In this document: positions 8,754 to 16,264 of the stretch, in pieces
Layout of the letters: each line of letters opens with the position of its first letter
Numbering within the stretch: the first letter of the stretch is position 1
DNA from: CAYFLR01 sp964343805
GTDB lineage: Bacteria; Bdellovibrionota_B; Oligoflexia; CAYFLR01
Assembly (NCBI GenBank): GCA_964343805.1
Contig: CAYFLR010000046.1
Span: forward strand, 1-47,936
Direction: 5' to 3'
Length of the DNA stretch: 47,936 bases
Translations under genes and position numbers: made by a program
The notes under the pieces: generated by a model
Database searches by the model: none
What the model was told of the DNA's origin: nothing
The model's input: the letters and a program-made list of their open reading frames with translations, nothing else

Positions 8754-9704
8754 TCACTCTAAGCATCCCACAACCACTCCATATTTTTCATGGACTTGAG
8801 GTTGTGAAGATGGCCATCTGGGATGCTCTCCATCTTCAAGCATTCGATAAGGGTAAAACTTTTTCATTCTTTTAATAAAGGTTACATTTGGCAATTTAGA
8901 TAGATCAAACAGAAGAAGATCGAGATAAGAGTCTGCATAAAGAACATGTTCCTTTACTGCCATATCTTGATTACCTAGAATGGATATAAATTTGATGGGC
9001 TTTGGTTCAGAGGGATCTGTATTATCCACAATATGGATACCTTTACCAGGTTCACTAATAAAAAGAAATTGATCCTTTACATAAATCTTACCCGATTTCT
9101 TCATCTCAATAGGTCCCATAATGACTTCACCTTTTTCAATATCTTTCCAAGCTTTAAAAATGGGACGTTCGCAAGTACTATAATATCTCTCGTTGTAATC
9201 TGAGGTAGCTGTGATAGTTAACACACCGAATATCAGTAACCCTACTTTTAATAAGCCAGAGCAAGATTTCTTTACATTAAAACGGGAGTACTTTGGAAGA
9301 GTACTCAGCATAATATAAGCTAAGACTGCAGCTAAAGCTCCACTCAATAGATCACTCTGATCGAAGGTTCCGTAGAGTCCTGTAAAAGATGAAAAAAGTG
9401 TTTGAGCTTGTAATATTTCAAAGAGCCCATTTACAAGGAACCAGACGAGAGGAATCAACCATAAATTCCGTGATTTTAAAGTGTAAAAACTGGCTGTGAG
9501 AAAAGAAAAAGAGAGTACATGCAAAAAAGTAGGAAGAGAGTGAATCCATGAAGGAAAGTCAGTTGAAGCTAGGGAAAAAAACCTTAGTTCAGAAAACAGA
9601 GGCCAAGTTAAAAATATGACCCCCGACTCTGTTCGAAATAAAAGATAAAACAGAACACCAAAAACAAGGAAAAAAATGCTAAGTGAGAGATGTAGTAATC
9701 GCAT
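8754..9704 (-). CDS. VanZ-like membrane domain fused to LVIVD domain
   Basis: A 316-residue protein. Residues 1-165 hold about five membrane helices with a VanZ-like signature (FEILQ...FDQSDLLSGALAAVLAY, an E-Q pair followed by a D-L-x-x-G motif). After the last helix the chain exits into a region resembling LVIVD proteins (KIYVKDQFLFISEPGKGIHI, then VDNTDPSEP), ending in GCLE. The start ATG has AAGGTGG six bases upstream. It heads a three-gene minus-strand operon with the LVIVD lipoprotein and the barrel lipoprotein. VanZ domains occur in glycopeptide-resistance and other envelope proteins; their biochemical role is poorly known. Confidence 0.6.
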   Translation of the reverse strand: MRLLHLSLSIFFLVFGVLFYLLFRTESGVIFLTWPLFSELRFFSLASTDFPSWIHSLPTFLHVLSFSFLTASFYTLKSRNLWLIPLVWFLVNGLFEILQAQTLFSSFTGLYGTFDQSDLLSGALAAVLAYIMLSTLPKYSRFNVKKSCSGLLKVGLLIFGVLTITATSDYNERYYSTCERPIFKAWKDIEKGEVIMGPIEMKKSGKIYVKDQFLFISEPGKGIHIVDNTDPSEPKPIKFISILGNQDMAVKEHVLYADSYLDLLLFDLSKLPNVTFIKRMKKFYPYRMLEDGEHPRWPSSQPQVHEKYGVVVGCLE

Positions 9705-9850
9705 TTAGAACCACCTTTTGTATTTGAATGGAAGAAACACCATCTATAGCTTATGGATGCATTATTAATTTGTTTGTCACAATATTATCACGAATTAAAA
9801 CTTTGCCCATCCAAGAAGTTATGAAATAATTAATGTAGGGGGAAAATATT

Positions 9851-10555
9851 ATGAATAGATTTATTACATCAAGCCTTGTTATCTTATTTTTTATGGGTAA
9901 TTTTATATCGATCCAAGCATCCGAACTTGCTTCAGGATCAGTCTCTATGGAAAATGTCTATTTTACAGGTCACAAAAAACCAGACACTGACTCCATAGTC
10001 AGTGCGGTGGCAGCTGCTGAATACTTTGGCGGCATTGCTGCACGACCAGGAGAAGTAAATCGAGAAACCGAATTTCTCTTCAAATTCTTTGGACTCCAAC
10101 TGCCTGAACTGGTGGCTGACTTTACCGGAAAAAGAGTTGTACTAGTAGACCATAATCAGCGAGTCCATACTCCCACAGGTGTGAATCAAGAGTCCATTCA
10201 AATGATCATAGATCATCACTATAAGGGTGATGATTCTTTTACACTGCCCAAAGGTAAGGAAGACATTGAAATTGTAGGAAGTACTGCTACCAAAGTAGCT
10301 GAATACTTCTTTAAATCTAAACGACCTATGTCCAAAGGGCTAGCTGGGCTTTTATTAGGAGCACTCTGTTCTGACACAAGAGCACTAAGATCTCCTAACA
10401 CCACTGATCGTGACCGCACAATGCTCCCTCGCCTCTCTAAAGCAGCCGGAGTCCCTGATGCTCAAAAATTCGCCTATAAAATGTTTGAGGCCAAGTCCAA
10501 TATTAAAGGAAAAACAGCCAGACAAATAATCGAAGCGGATTATAAATCCTTATAA
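9851..10555 (+). CDS. ppaC: Family II (Mn) inorganic pyrophosphatase, DHH half, exported
   Basis: A 234-residue frame with a signal peptide (residues 1-24, ending IQAS) fused to the DHH domain of family II pyrophosphatase, which hydrolyses PPi using Mn2+. Metal ligands are visible: H41, D45 and D47 in GHKKPDTDSI, D100-H101 in VLVDHNQ, and D121-H-H123 in IIDHHYKGD, plus SDTRALRSPNTTDRD. The frame stops at IIEADYKSL, exactly where the linker to the DHHA2 domain begins; that domain continues in another frame at 10566. Met33 with AGGA upstream could give a cytosolic form lacking the signal peptide. Normal family members are cytosolic and about 305-310 residues long. Confidence 0.85.
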   Translation: MNRFITSSLVILFFMGNFISIQASELASGSVSMENVYFTGHKKPDTDSIVSAVAAAEYFGGIAARPGEVNRETEFLFKFFGLQLPELVADFTGKRVVLVDHNQRVHTPTGVNQESIQMIIDHHYKGDDSFTLPKGKEDIEIVGSTATKVAEYFFKSKRPMSKGLAGLLLGALCSDTRALRSPNTTDRDRTMLPRLSKAAGVPDAQKFAYKMFEAKSNIKGKTARQIIEADYKSL

Positions 10556-10565
10556 CATAGGGGAA
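10542..10565 (+). other. Frameshift junction in the pyrophosphatase gene
   Basis: The upstream frame reads D-Y-K-S-L-stop. Leaving out one base, for example one T in AAATCC, gives D-Y-K-P-Y-N-I-G-E-M, which runs directly into the DHHA2 frame. A single extra base therefore splits an otherwise intact gene. A mutation or an assembly error is more likely than programmed slippage, since no good slippery codon precedes the stop. Confidence 0.75.
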
Positions 10566-10907
10566 ATGCAATTAGGCTTTGGCGTTGCCACAACGGTTGA
10601 TCCGGAAAAGCTATTAAACATGAAAGCAGAACTATTGCAGGCCATGCAAGAGACCAAAAAGGATTTAAAGCTCTCTCACCTGTTATTTGCTATAACTGAT
10701 ATTTTAGAAGGTCGTAGTTTTTTACTCATTTTAGGTGACGCCGAGCTCAAACTGGCAGAAAAAGCCTACAATGGCCAAACAAAGGATCAAATTTTAGATT
10801 TAGGCGATCTCACCTCTAGAAAGTCAGAATTTGTTCCCATTCTAATGAAGAGTCTACCTGCTAGCTGCAATAGTATGAAAAGCCAAGTAAATACCAAACC
10901 TTATTAG
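10566..10907 (+). pseudogene. ppaC: Pyrophosphatase DHHA2 domain, severed by frameshift
   Basis: This frame encodes the C-terminal DHHA2 domain of the same pyrophosphatase: it begins QLGFGVATTVDPEKLL, has the domain core SHLLFAITDIL and FLLILGD, and contains TSRKSEFVPIL, which corresponds to the substrate-binding SRKKQ segment of family II enzymes. The ATG at 10566 has no good ribosome binding site and lies inside the domain, so independent translation is doubtful. Together with 9851-10555 it would make a protein of about 350 residues, the right length for a signal peptide plus a full family II enzyme. Confidence 0.8.
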
Positions 10908-10911
10908 AATT

Positions 10912-11064
10912 TCTTTGTGCACGGAAAAATGGTGTTTTTTCCTCTCTAAGGCTCCATAGCAGTATTATTCATGGAATATTAGTGTTTTACCTTGAAAACT
11001 TACTCAAACTACAATGATTCTTCGTAGATGAGATAATTTACCTCCATTTTTCCGTGCACAAAGA
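10912..11064. repeat. 153-bp element bounded by 21-bp perfect inverted repeats
   Basis: The arms 10912-10932 and 11044-11064 are perfect reverse complements over 21 bp (tctttgtgcacggaaaaatgg on the left). Each contains the palindrome GTGCAC, and they enclose 111 bp of A+T-rich non-coding DNA. A 23-bp relative of the arm occurs at 30-52. There is no open reading frame inside. The form fits a miniature inverted-repeat element or another dispersed intergenic repeat. It lies between the pyrophosphatase gene and the secreted-protein/Fic pair. I saw no clear target-site duplication. Confidence 0.7.
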
Positions 11065-11175
11065 CACCATCTATTCTGGTTATAACATTATTTTATAATA
11101 AAGATAGCTTTTATATATTTTAACTCTAACTCACCCAGTGCTATAAAGCCCTTGAACTTTTGAAGGAGCAACAAC

Positions 11176-11745
11176 ATGAAAAAAGAATTAATACTATCAT
11201 CACTAATACTTATGAACCCAGTTGGTTTTTTACAAGCCGAAGATATTGAACTCGCTCACACCAGAGCCGTCATCAGCCAAGATCAAATGGTTCAAATGAT
11301 GTTTGAATCCCGAGATCAGTACTTAGTAGAAAGATACTATTACAATGAAGAGCTTGCAGAGTATGAAAAGAAGCAAGTGTGGGCACGCTATCATATCTCA
11401 TTTATTCCAGCGGAAGATGGTAATTACACCTACTGGCATGAAGATTATCAATTTACTTCAGAGACAGGTCTTGATTATGAAGTTATAATTAAAGAGGAAG
11501 TAGATGGAGAGATTACCACCTACAGTGATTCCACTTATTACGCAAAACACTTAGGCGGAAGAAAGTATCAACTCTATGACTGTGATAGCACATCCTCATG
11601 CGCAGAAGATTATAGGAATACCACCTTCTATATCTTTCCCACTCCTAAGGGTCATGTGCTTAAAATTAAAGATTCTCGTGAAGTTTTCACCGGAGAACAA
11701 AAAGCCAAGATTTTTTATGAGTCTGTAAGTAATGAAAGCCGATAA
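11176..11745 (+). CDS. Small exported protein, overlaps the Fic gene
   Basis: A 189-residue protein with GAAGGAG eight bases before the ATG and a signal peptide (about residues 1-21, ending LQAED). The mature part is rich in Tyr, Glu and Asp, with a likely disulfide pair at YDCDSTSSCAED; it looks like a small beta-rich periplasmic protein. Its last 14 bp overlap the start of the Fic-domain gene in another frame, so the two are probably translationally coupled. No family is recognised, and it does not resemble known small Fic antitoxins, which are cytosolic and helical. Confidence 0.6.
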   Translation: MKKELILSSLILMNPVGFLQAEDIELAHTRAVISQDQMVQMMFESRDQYLVERYYYNEELAEYEKKQVWARYHISFIPAEDGNYTYWHEDYQFTSETGLDYEVIIKEEVDGEITTYSDSTYYAKHLGGRKYQLYDCDSTSSCAEDYRNTTFYIFPTPKGHVLKIKDSREVFTGEQKAKIFYESVSNESR

Positions 11746-12424
11746 TCAAAGTATTTTTAGGTACTTGCAAAGCAAGGTACCAGATCCATTACCGATGGAT
11801 CATCAAAAAATTCTGAAAGAGATAAGCCAAATAGAGAGCACATTTGGTGATCAAAAATCTCTCAATTGGGAGGAACTCAGCAAAAGACGCTTGCTGGCCT
11901 CCCACACTCTGGGAGATAATAAAAGGGAAGAATGGAAGCAAAACCTAGAAAGATGGGATGAGGCAAATCAATTTGTTGTACAGTCAATAGGGGGACTGGT
12001 AAAAATTGATTTTCCTATAATCCAGAAAGTAAATCAAATCCTCACTGGCAGTGATGGAGCGGTAAGAGAAAATTCCGTCTATGGAACAGGCGATGAGTTT
12101 ATCCACTTCAGCTTTTTACCAAAGGGTATTGAATTATTTCATAAGGAGGTACTCTCCTCGAAATCAGTAAACCCAATTTTAAAAGCTTTTTCTGTGTATC
12201 TATGGATTGTAACTCTTCACCCATTTACCAATGGCAATGGTCGGACAGCTCGCCTAATTGCTGACTGGGTGTTAATGAGTAATGGACACCTTCCCATATG
12301 CTTTAATACCCCCACTTCATCGCTAGTGGCTCAGCAACTCAACCGCCCCCTGAGAGATAAAACCCTGAGTTTATTAAAGTTTTTAAGGTCTCTTAAGCAT
12401 AGCTATGAAATTATAATCTCTTAA
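11732..12424 (+). CDS. Fic-domain protein (putative AMP transferase)
   Basis: A 230-residue cytosolic-type protein with the Fic active-site motif H163-P-F-T-N-G-N-G-R171-T-A-R174 and a preceding flap (GTGDEFIHFSF, about residues 118-128). Fic enzymes usually transfer AMP to a Ser, Thr or Tyr hydroxyl. The usual Asp/Glu of HPFx(D/E)GNGR is Asn, a change seen in other members. The segment ASHTLGDN (residues 56-63) aligns best with the inhibitory SxxxE(G/N) helix, with Gly in place of the inhibitory Glu, so auto-inhibition may be weak; that alignment is tentative. No strong ribosome binding site is visible, consistent with coupling to the upstream gene. Confidence 0.85.
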   Translation: MKADNQSIFRYLQSKVPDPLPMDHQKILKEISQIESTFGDQKSLNWEELSKRRLLASHTLGDNKREEWKQNLERWDEANQFVVQSIGGLVKIDFPIIQKVNQILTGSDGAVRENSVYGTGDEFIHFSFLPKGIELFHKEVLSSKSVNPILKAFSVYLWIVTLHPFTNGNGRTARLIADWVLMSNGHLPICFNTPTSSLVAQQLNRPLRDKTLSLLKFLRSLKHSYEIIIS

Positions 12425-12425
12425 C

Positions 12426-12467
12426 AGTATAATTATATTCTTATATTATACTTTTTTTGTTTTTTTT
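12426..12467 (+). terminator. Intrinsic terminator after the Fic gene
   Basis: The arms AGTATAAT (12426-12433) and ATTATACT (12445-12452) are perfect complements, and the stem can extend inward with one bulge. They are followed by seven T, one G and eight T. It starts two bases after the Fic stop codon. Confidence 0.8.
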
Positions 12468-12478
12468 ATAATTTAAGC

Positions 12479-12507
12479 TTGACTTTTTATAATCTTTCAT
12501 ATAAAAA
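12479..12507 (+). promoter_or_regulatory. Likely promoter of the CYTH-protein gene
   Basis: TTGACT (12479-12484) and TAAAAA (12502-12507) are 17 bp apart, just after the terminator. The transcript would have a leader of roughly 90 bases that includes a TAGAATTCTA palindrome, then AAAGGAG before the ATG at 12605. Confidence 0.45.
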
Positions 12508-12604
12508 ACCCCCTATATAGACGGTTCCCTTGTCTAAGAATTAGATGGATAGAATTCTATAGATCTGAAGGCCCCAATCAAAATTAAATAAAGGAGATGG
12601 TTCA

Positions 12605-13933
12605 ATGAAGAAGAGTAATTTTTGGCTATTTGTAGCCTTAGTCAGTTTAATCCCAACATCAATCTGGTCAGCAAACTTTGCTAACCCTAGCTTCTTTTCT
12701 GATGAGATTCCTCACTATACCCAGATTGGCGATTATGAAAATATCGTTATTAATAAAAAGCGTGGAAATCACTTTTATAAAGTTGAAGTTCCTAAAGGCT
12801 GGACACTATCTGTAAGTATCAAAGTTTTAAATGATGCAGGACATCTTAAACTTTCTATTCTTGATAAAAAAGGCGATGATGAGCTTTCTTTTTCAAACTC
12901 TCATCTTCCTGAGCAGTCTATCACTGTTGCCGACCTTAAAGATAAAAAATACATCATTAAGGTAAAAAGCAAAAATAGCCAAGATCTTTACTACTCACTC
13001 TCTATTAAGATGGAGCCTGGATGTGGCACCGCTAAATGGCCTGAGCAATGGCAAGATCTTGAAATTGAAGCTAAGTGGAATACTAAGCTTAAAGTTTACC
13101 ATCAAATGATTGAAGACTTAAAAGATGGAATCCAAAAGTATGGATACACTTTAGAAGTTCGTTGGAACGGAATTCCTCGTCGTTTTATTGATGTTTACTT
13201 TGATAACGACAAAAGTCTTCTTACCAAAATTGGTCATGCTCTTCGTCACAGAACTCAATATTCAGCTCGTCCACAACCAAAAAGCTACAACTTAGCTGAT
13301 TTAGAACTTGCTCGTAGATGGAGACCCAATTGGTCAAGAATGCAGTACAAAAGTACTCCAATCCGCGTTGGCGCTGTATGGTTCCGTAAAGAAAGTGGAG
13401 ATTGTTTAACATGGGTAAGAAATGCTAACCGTGCTGATGATACAACTGATTTTTGTTACAGTGCTGACTTCATGCCTAACGCTTATCAATTACTTGGAAC
13501 AGAGCAAATGGTAGTTGATTCTGCTGATTCAAATGATAATTCAAATGATGCAGCACCTGCTGTAGTCGTTCCAGATTTTGGCAACACTCATCCTGCTCTT
13601 CTCGCTTTAAAAGCTGATCATCCTGATATGGACCTTACAACTTTAGAGCCAGTTCTTGTTGTTAAAGATTATCGTTACCGTGTTGTATTCAAAGAAGGCG
13701 ATGTTTCTTTATATGAAATGTCTTTAGATCGTCTTATTACTATGAACCTTATGACTGATACCATGGCTGATGATTTAGAAATTGAACTTGAAGTTATTAA
13801 AGAAGGTTACACCAAAGATGATTTATTAGGTCTTTTAAAACTAGCTCATGACATTAAGAAAGATTACAAAATGAAAGCTAGTCAAAACTCTAAGGGTGGA
13901 AACTACATCAATGACGTTTGTACTGAGAAGTAA
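12605..13933 (+). CDS. Exported CYTH-domain (triphosphate tunnel) protein, strongly codon-biased
   Basis: A 442-residue protein with a signal peptide (1-22) and a strong AAAGGAG site. Residues about 38-137 look like a PPC-type beta-sandwich. Residues 151-395 show the CYTH signature: E153-I-E155-A-K157 (ExExK), VYFDNDKSLL (197-206), A-L-R214-x-R216, basic strands R357-Y-R359, E371-M-S-L-D375, and E392-I-E394. CYTH enzymes bind triphosphates such as tripolyphosphate, thiamine triphosphate or ATP in a beta tunnel. An exported member is unusual. An Asp/Asn-rich loop interrupts the domain near residues 305-316. Arg codons are mostly CGT and Leu often CTT, unlike neighbouring genes, which suggests high expression. 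Confidence 0.6.
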   Translation: MKKSNFWLFVALVSLIPTSIWSANFANPSFFSDEIPHYTQIGDYENIVINKKRGNHFYKVEVPKGWTLSVSIKVLNDAGHLKLSILDKKGDDELSFSNSHLPEQSITVADLKDKKYIIKVKSKNSQDLYYSLSIKMEPGCGTAKWPEQWQDLEIEAKWNTKLKVYHQMIEDLKDGIQKYGYTLEVRWNGIPRRFIDVYFDNDKSLLTKIGHALRHRTQYSARPQPKSYNLADLELARRWRPNWSRMQYKSTPIRVGAVWFRKESGDCLTWVRNANRADDTTDFCYSADFMPNAYQLLGTEQMVVDSADSNDNSNDAAPAVVVPDFGNTHPALLALKADHPDMDLTTLEPVLVVKDYRYRVVFKEGDVSLYEMSLDRLITMNLMTDTMADDLEIELEVIKEGYTKDDLLGLLKLAHDIKKDYKMKASQNSKGGNYINDVCTEK

Positions 13934-13942
13934 GAATAGTAT

Positions 13943-16177
13943 TTAAAAACTAAATACAAAAAACATAAAGGGGCCATGCCTGAAGAGGGTGTGGCCCCAA
14001 AATTTTTCTACTCGTTCCTGCTTTGCTGGCTCATCCGACTCCTCGAAAGAAGGAACTTCAGAGTAACCCATAGTTAAGAAATCAAGACGATAACTGAGTT
14101 TAACTGAAAAACCCCATAAAGGGTTTTCATATTTTCTATGAAAGATATAACCTATGTCGCCTTTCAGTAAGAAATAAAATTGGTAACCAAGCTCTTCAAT
14201 AGATTCTTGAGAAAACCCACCATACTGTTTATAGCTTTGAACCTTAGATTGAGCTGCCCCTAGGCCAAACTCTCCATCACCAAAAAAACTAGCCACTTTG
14301 GTTTCATATTTTAAAAGATAGTCGAGGGTAGAATAGCCCAAATGAAAAGAGTAAGTTGAAATATCTGTAATTCCCATCCCTTGAGTTTTCAGTTTATAAC
14401 TGGTTTCTCCAATAGACCTTTTTAAAGCATAAAAAGATTGCCATAAGGAGGTGAACTTTTCATAGCCAAATCCAAAGTAAATTTGACGGTCTAAGGTAAG
14501 TAAACTGAGTTTACTTTGTTGATAACCTTGACTGGCAAAAGTTGTTTTATGCTGACCGCTCTCATCTTTAATAAAGTATGGTGAGGTTTCACTTTCAAAA
14601 CTGATCCTCAGATCAAAATTAAAAAGAAGCCTTTCCCATGCTAAAAAACCTTTGAGATAGTGGTAGTACTTTGCAAGGTCTTCACTAAAAGACTCATCCA
14701 CCTTATCATCCACAAATTTCAAAGCATAAGAGAGACCTAAGTGACTGCCTCCATACTTTCCTTGAAAGGATAAGGTAGAGAGCCAAGATGGTCTATAATC
14801 CATTTTTGGTTTTAAAGGAGCAGATATCACTTTGGAAGCAGAAGCCTCTAGGACTTGACCCGTTTTATGACTCCATAAAAGACCAGTCCCAAAATCAAGG
14901 TAATCTTCTTTTAATGGTTTTTGAAAAGCGGTATTAAGCTCATTCACATACTTAGTCTTTTTATCAGATTGTTTTATATCTGGGCCCGCTTCTTGCAAAA
15001 GGGCTTTATGTCCCAAAGGATGCCCCTCTTTCTTAAATTTCTCAGCTAAGAGGGGAAGGTGAGCCGGGGTTTTAAAGATAAGTGCCAACCGTGTATTTTT
15101 GTACTTATCGATTAAAAAAGAGAGAAAGAGACGATGGTGAGAGGACTTTCTACCGGCTAAATCCCAGCCACTATTTCTAACTTTTGAGCTATCTATTAAT
15201 GACTGGCTTAGAATCTCTCCACTTTCAACATCCATTTTGGTTAAGGCTAATCCCTTGTTAAAAGGGTTTCGCCAGAAGTAATGGAGAGACCAAAGATATT
15301 TACCATGTTCAAATACTAGTGCCTCTAGCCCACTCTCAGCTCGATCAATTCGCACTTCTTGGATCTTTTTTAAAGAAGGGCTCCAAAAATTATGATAAAA
15401 GGAGCGATCTTCTGGGTCATGAAAAAAGATGTGGGGAACCTGTTTTTGGTCAAAAATTTTGAGATGGGTGTATCTGTCACCTCTATCATTAGGGTGTCTC
15501 ATCTCTTTACCATGAATAAGAAAGTCATTTCCTCCGGCAAAGTCAAGTAAACGCTCTTTCACTGGAAAACTGAGATCAAATTGATGCTTGTATTTAGAAA
15601 AATCAACCTTCCCACCATTTAAATAATAGAAAGTTCGTCTGATGATCGGAGCTTTCAAACCCGGCCTGTAAGTATAATGGAGCCTAAAAAAGAGCTGATC
15701 ATTATCAGCAATAGAGAGACCGTCATAATGGTAAGTCAAAGTATGCAATTGCCCTTCGGAAAAGCTCCAATTAGCTACCGAGTTATAACGACAGTGATAA
15801 TCATGGACACCCCGACTTTGGCAACTTGCAAAGTAAATTCGATAATAGGTGGTCTTAGACCTGCGGGGACGATAGGAGACTTTAAAAAGAGCATAAATAG
15901 CCCCATCACTGCTCACTTCATAATTAAATACTGATCCCCTAAAATGAGCCTCAGGCCATTTCAATCTTATGATAGTCTCGACTCGCTGAGTGATCACATA
16001 AACCTGTGGACCAAAAGGAATAAAAAAGCGGTCTTGTTTATCAATTAAAATGGGATTTGGTTTAAAATTAGGTAATCCCTCAAGATAGATAAGATCGGGC
16101 TGTTCTACTTTGGCAGCCCAAAGACCATTTGAGAGTAACCACGAAGTAAATAACACTAGATACAGATTGAACCGCAA
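13943..16177 (-). CDS. Large exported protein with predicted C-terminal beta-barrel
   Basis: A 744-residue protein starting at TTG 16177, with GAGGAG upstream and a signal peptide (1-22, ending LWAAK). Residues about 25-360 resemble a propeller of repeated beta units (for example FFIPFGPQVYVITQRV); residues about 470-744 alternate in long amphipathic strands rich in Tyr, Phe, Ser and Lys and end in aromatic VFSF, typical of an outer-membrane barrel. Function is unknown. Its 3' end contains the bidirectional terminator shared with the convergent CYTH gene, 9 bp apart. Confidence 0.55.
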   Translation of the reverse strand: MRFNLYLVLFTSWLLSNGLWAAKVEQPDLIYLEGLPNFKPNPILIDKQDRFFIPFGPQVYVITQRVETIIRLKWPEAHFRGSVFNYEVSSDGAIYALFKVSYRPRRSKTTYYRIYFASCQSRGVHDYHCRYNSVANWSFSEGQLHTLTYHYDGLSIADNDQLFFRLHYTYRPGLKAPIIRRTFYYLNGGKVDFSKYKHQFDLSFPVKERLLDFAGGNDFLIHGKEMRHPNDRGDRYTHLKIFDQKQVPHIFFHDPEDRSFYHNFWSPSLKKIQEVRIDRAESGLEALVFEHGKYLWSLHYFWRNPFNKGLALTKMDVESGEILSQSLIDSSKVRNSGWDLAGRKSSHHRLFLSFLIDKYKNTRLALIFKTPAHLPLLAEKFKKEGHPLGHKALLQEAGPDIKQSDKKTKYVNELNTAFQKPLKEDYLDFGTGLLWSHKTGQVLEASASKVISAPLKPKMDYRPSWLSTLSFQGKYGGSHLGLSYALKFVDDKVDESFSEDLAKYYHYLKGFLAWERLLFNFDLRISFESETSPYFIKDESGQHKTTFASQGYQQSKLSLLTLDRQIYFGFGYEKFTSLWQSFYALKRSIGETSYKLKTQGMGITDISTYSFHLGYSTLDYLLKYETKVASFFGDGEFGLGAAQSKVQSYKQYGGFSQESIEELGYQFYFLLKGDIGYIFHRKYENPLWGFSVKLSYRLDFLTMGYSEVPSFEESDEPAKQERVEKFWGHTLFRHGPFMFFVFSF
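13970..13998. terminator. Bidirectional terminator within the 3' end of a coding region
   Basis: GGGGCCATGCC (13970-13980) pairs with GGTGTGGCCCC (13988-13998) over 11 bp with two G-T wobbles and a 7-base loop. AAAATTTTT follows on the plus strand and a T-rich run follows on the minus strand. It lies inside the last codons of the 13943-16177 gene, 36 bp past the CYTH gene stop. Confidence 0.7.
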
Positions 16178-16264
16178 AGCTCCGCTCCTCTATTTGGTAT
16201 GTATTCCAAGAAGAATGTCATACTTTTAGCTCAATTACCAGTGCGGTTTCATCTGTTTAGTCAT

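Noticed and set aside
10548..10560. Programmed +1 frameshift in the pyrophosphatase
   Set aside because: No slippery codon, internal Shine-Dalgarno or downstream structure that I can see; mutation or error is simpler.
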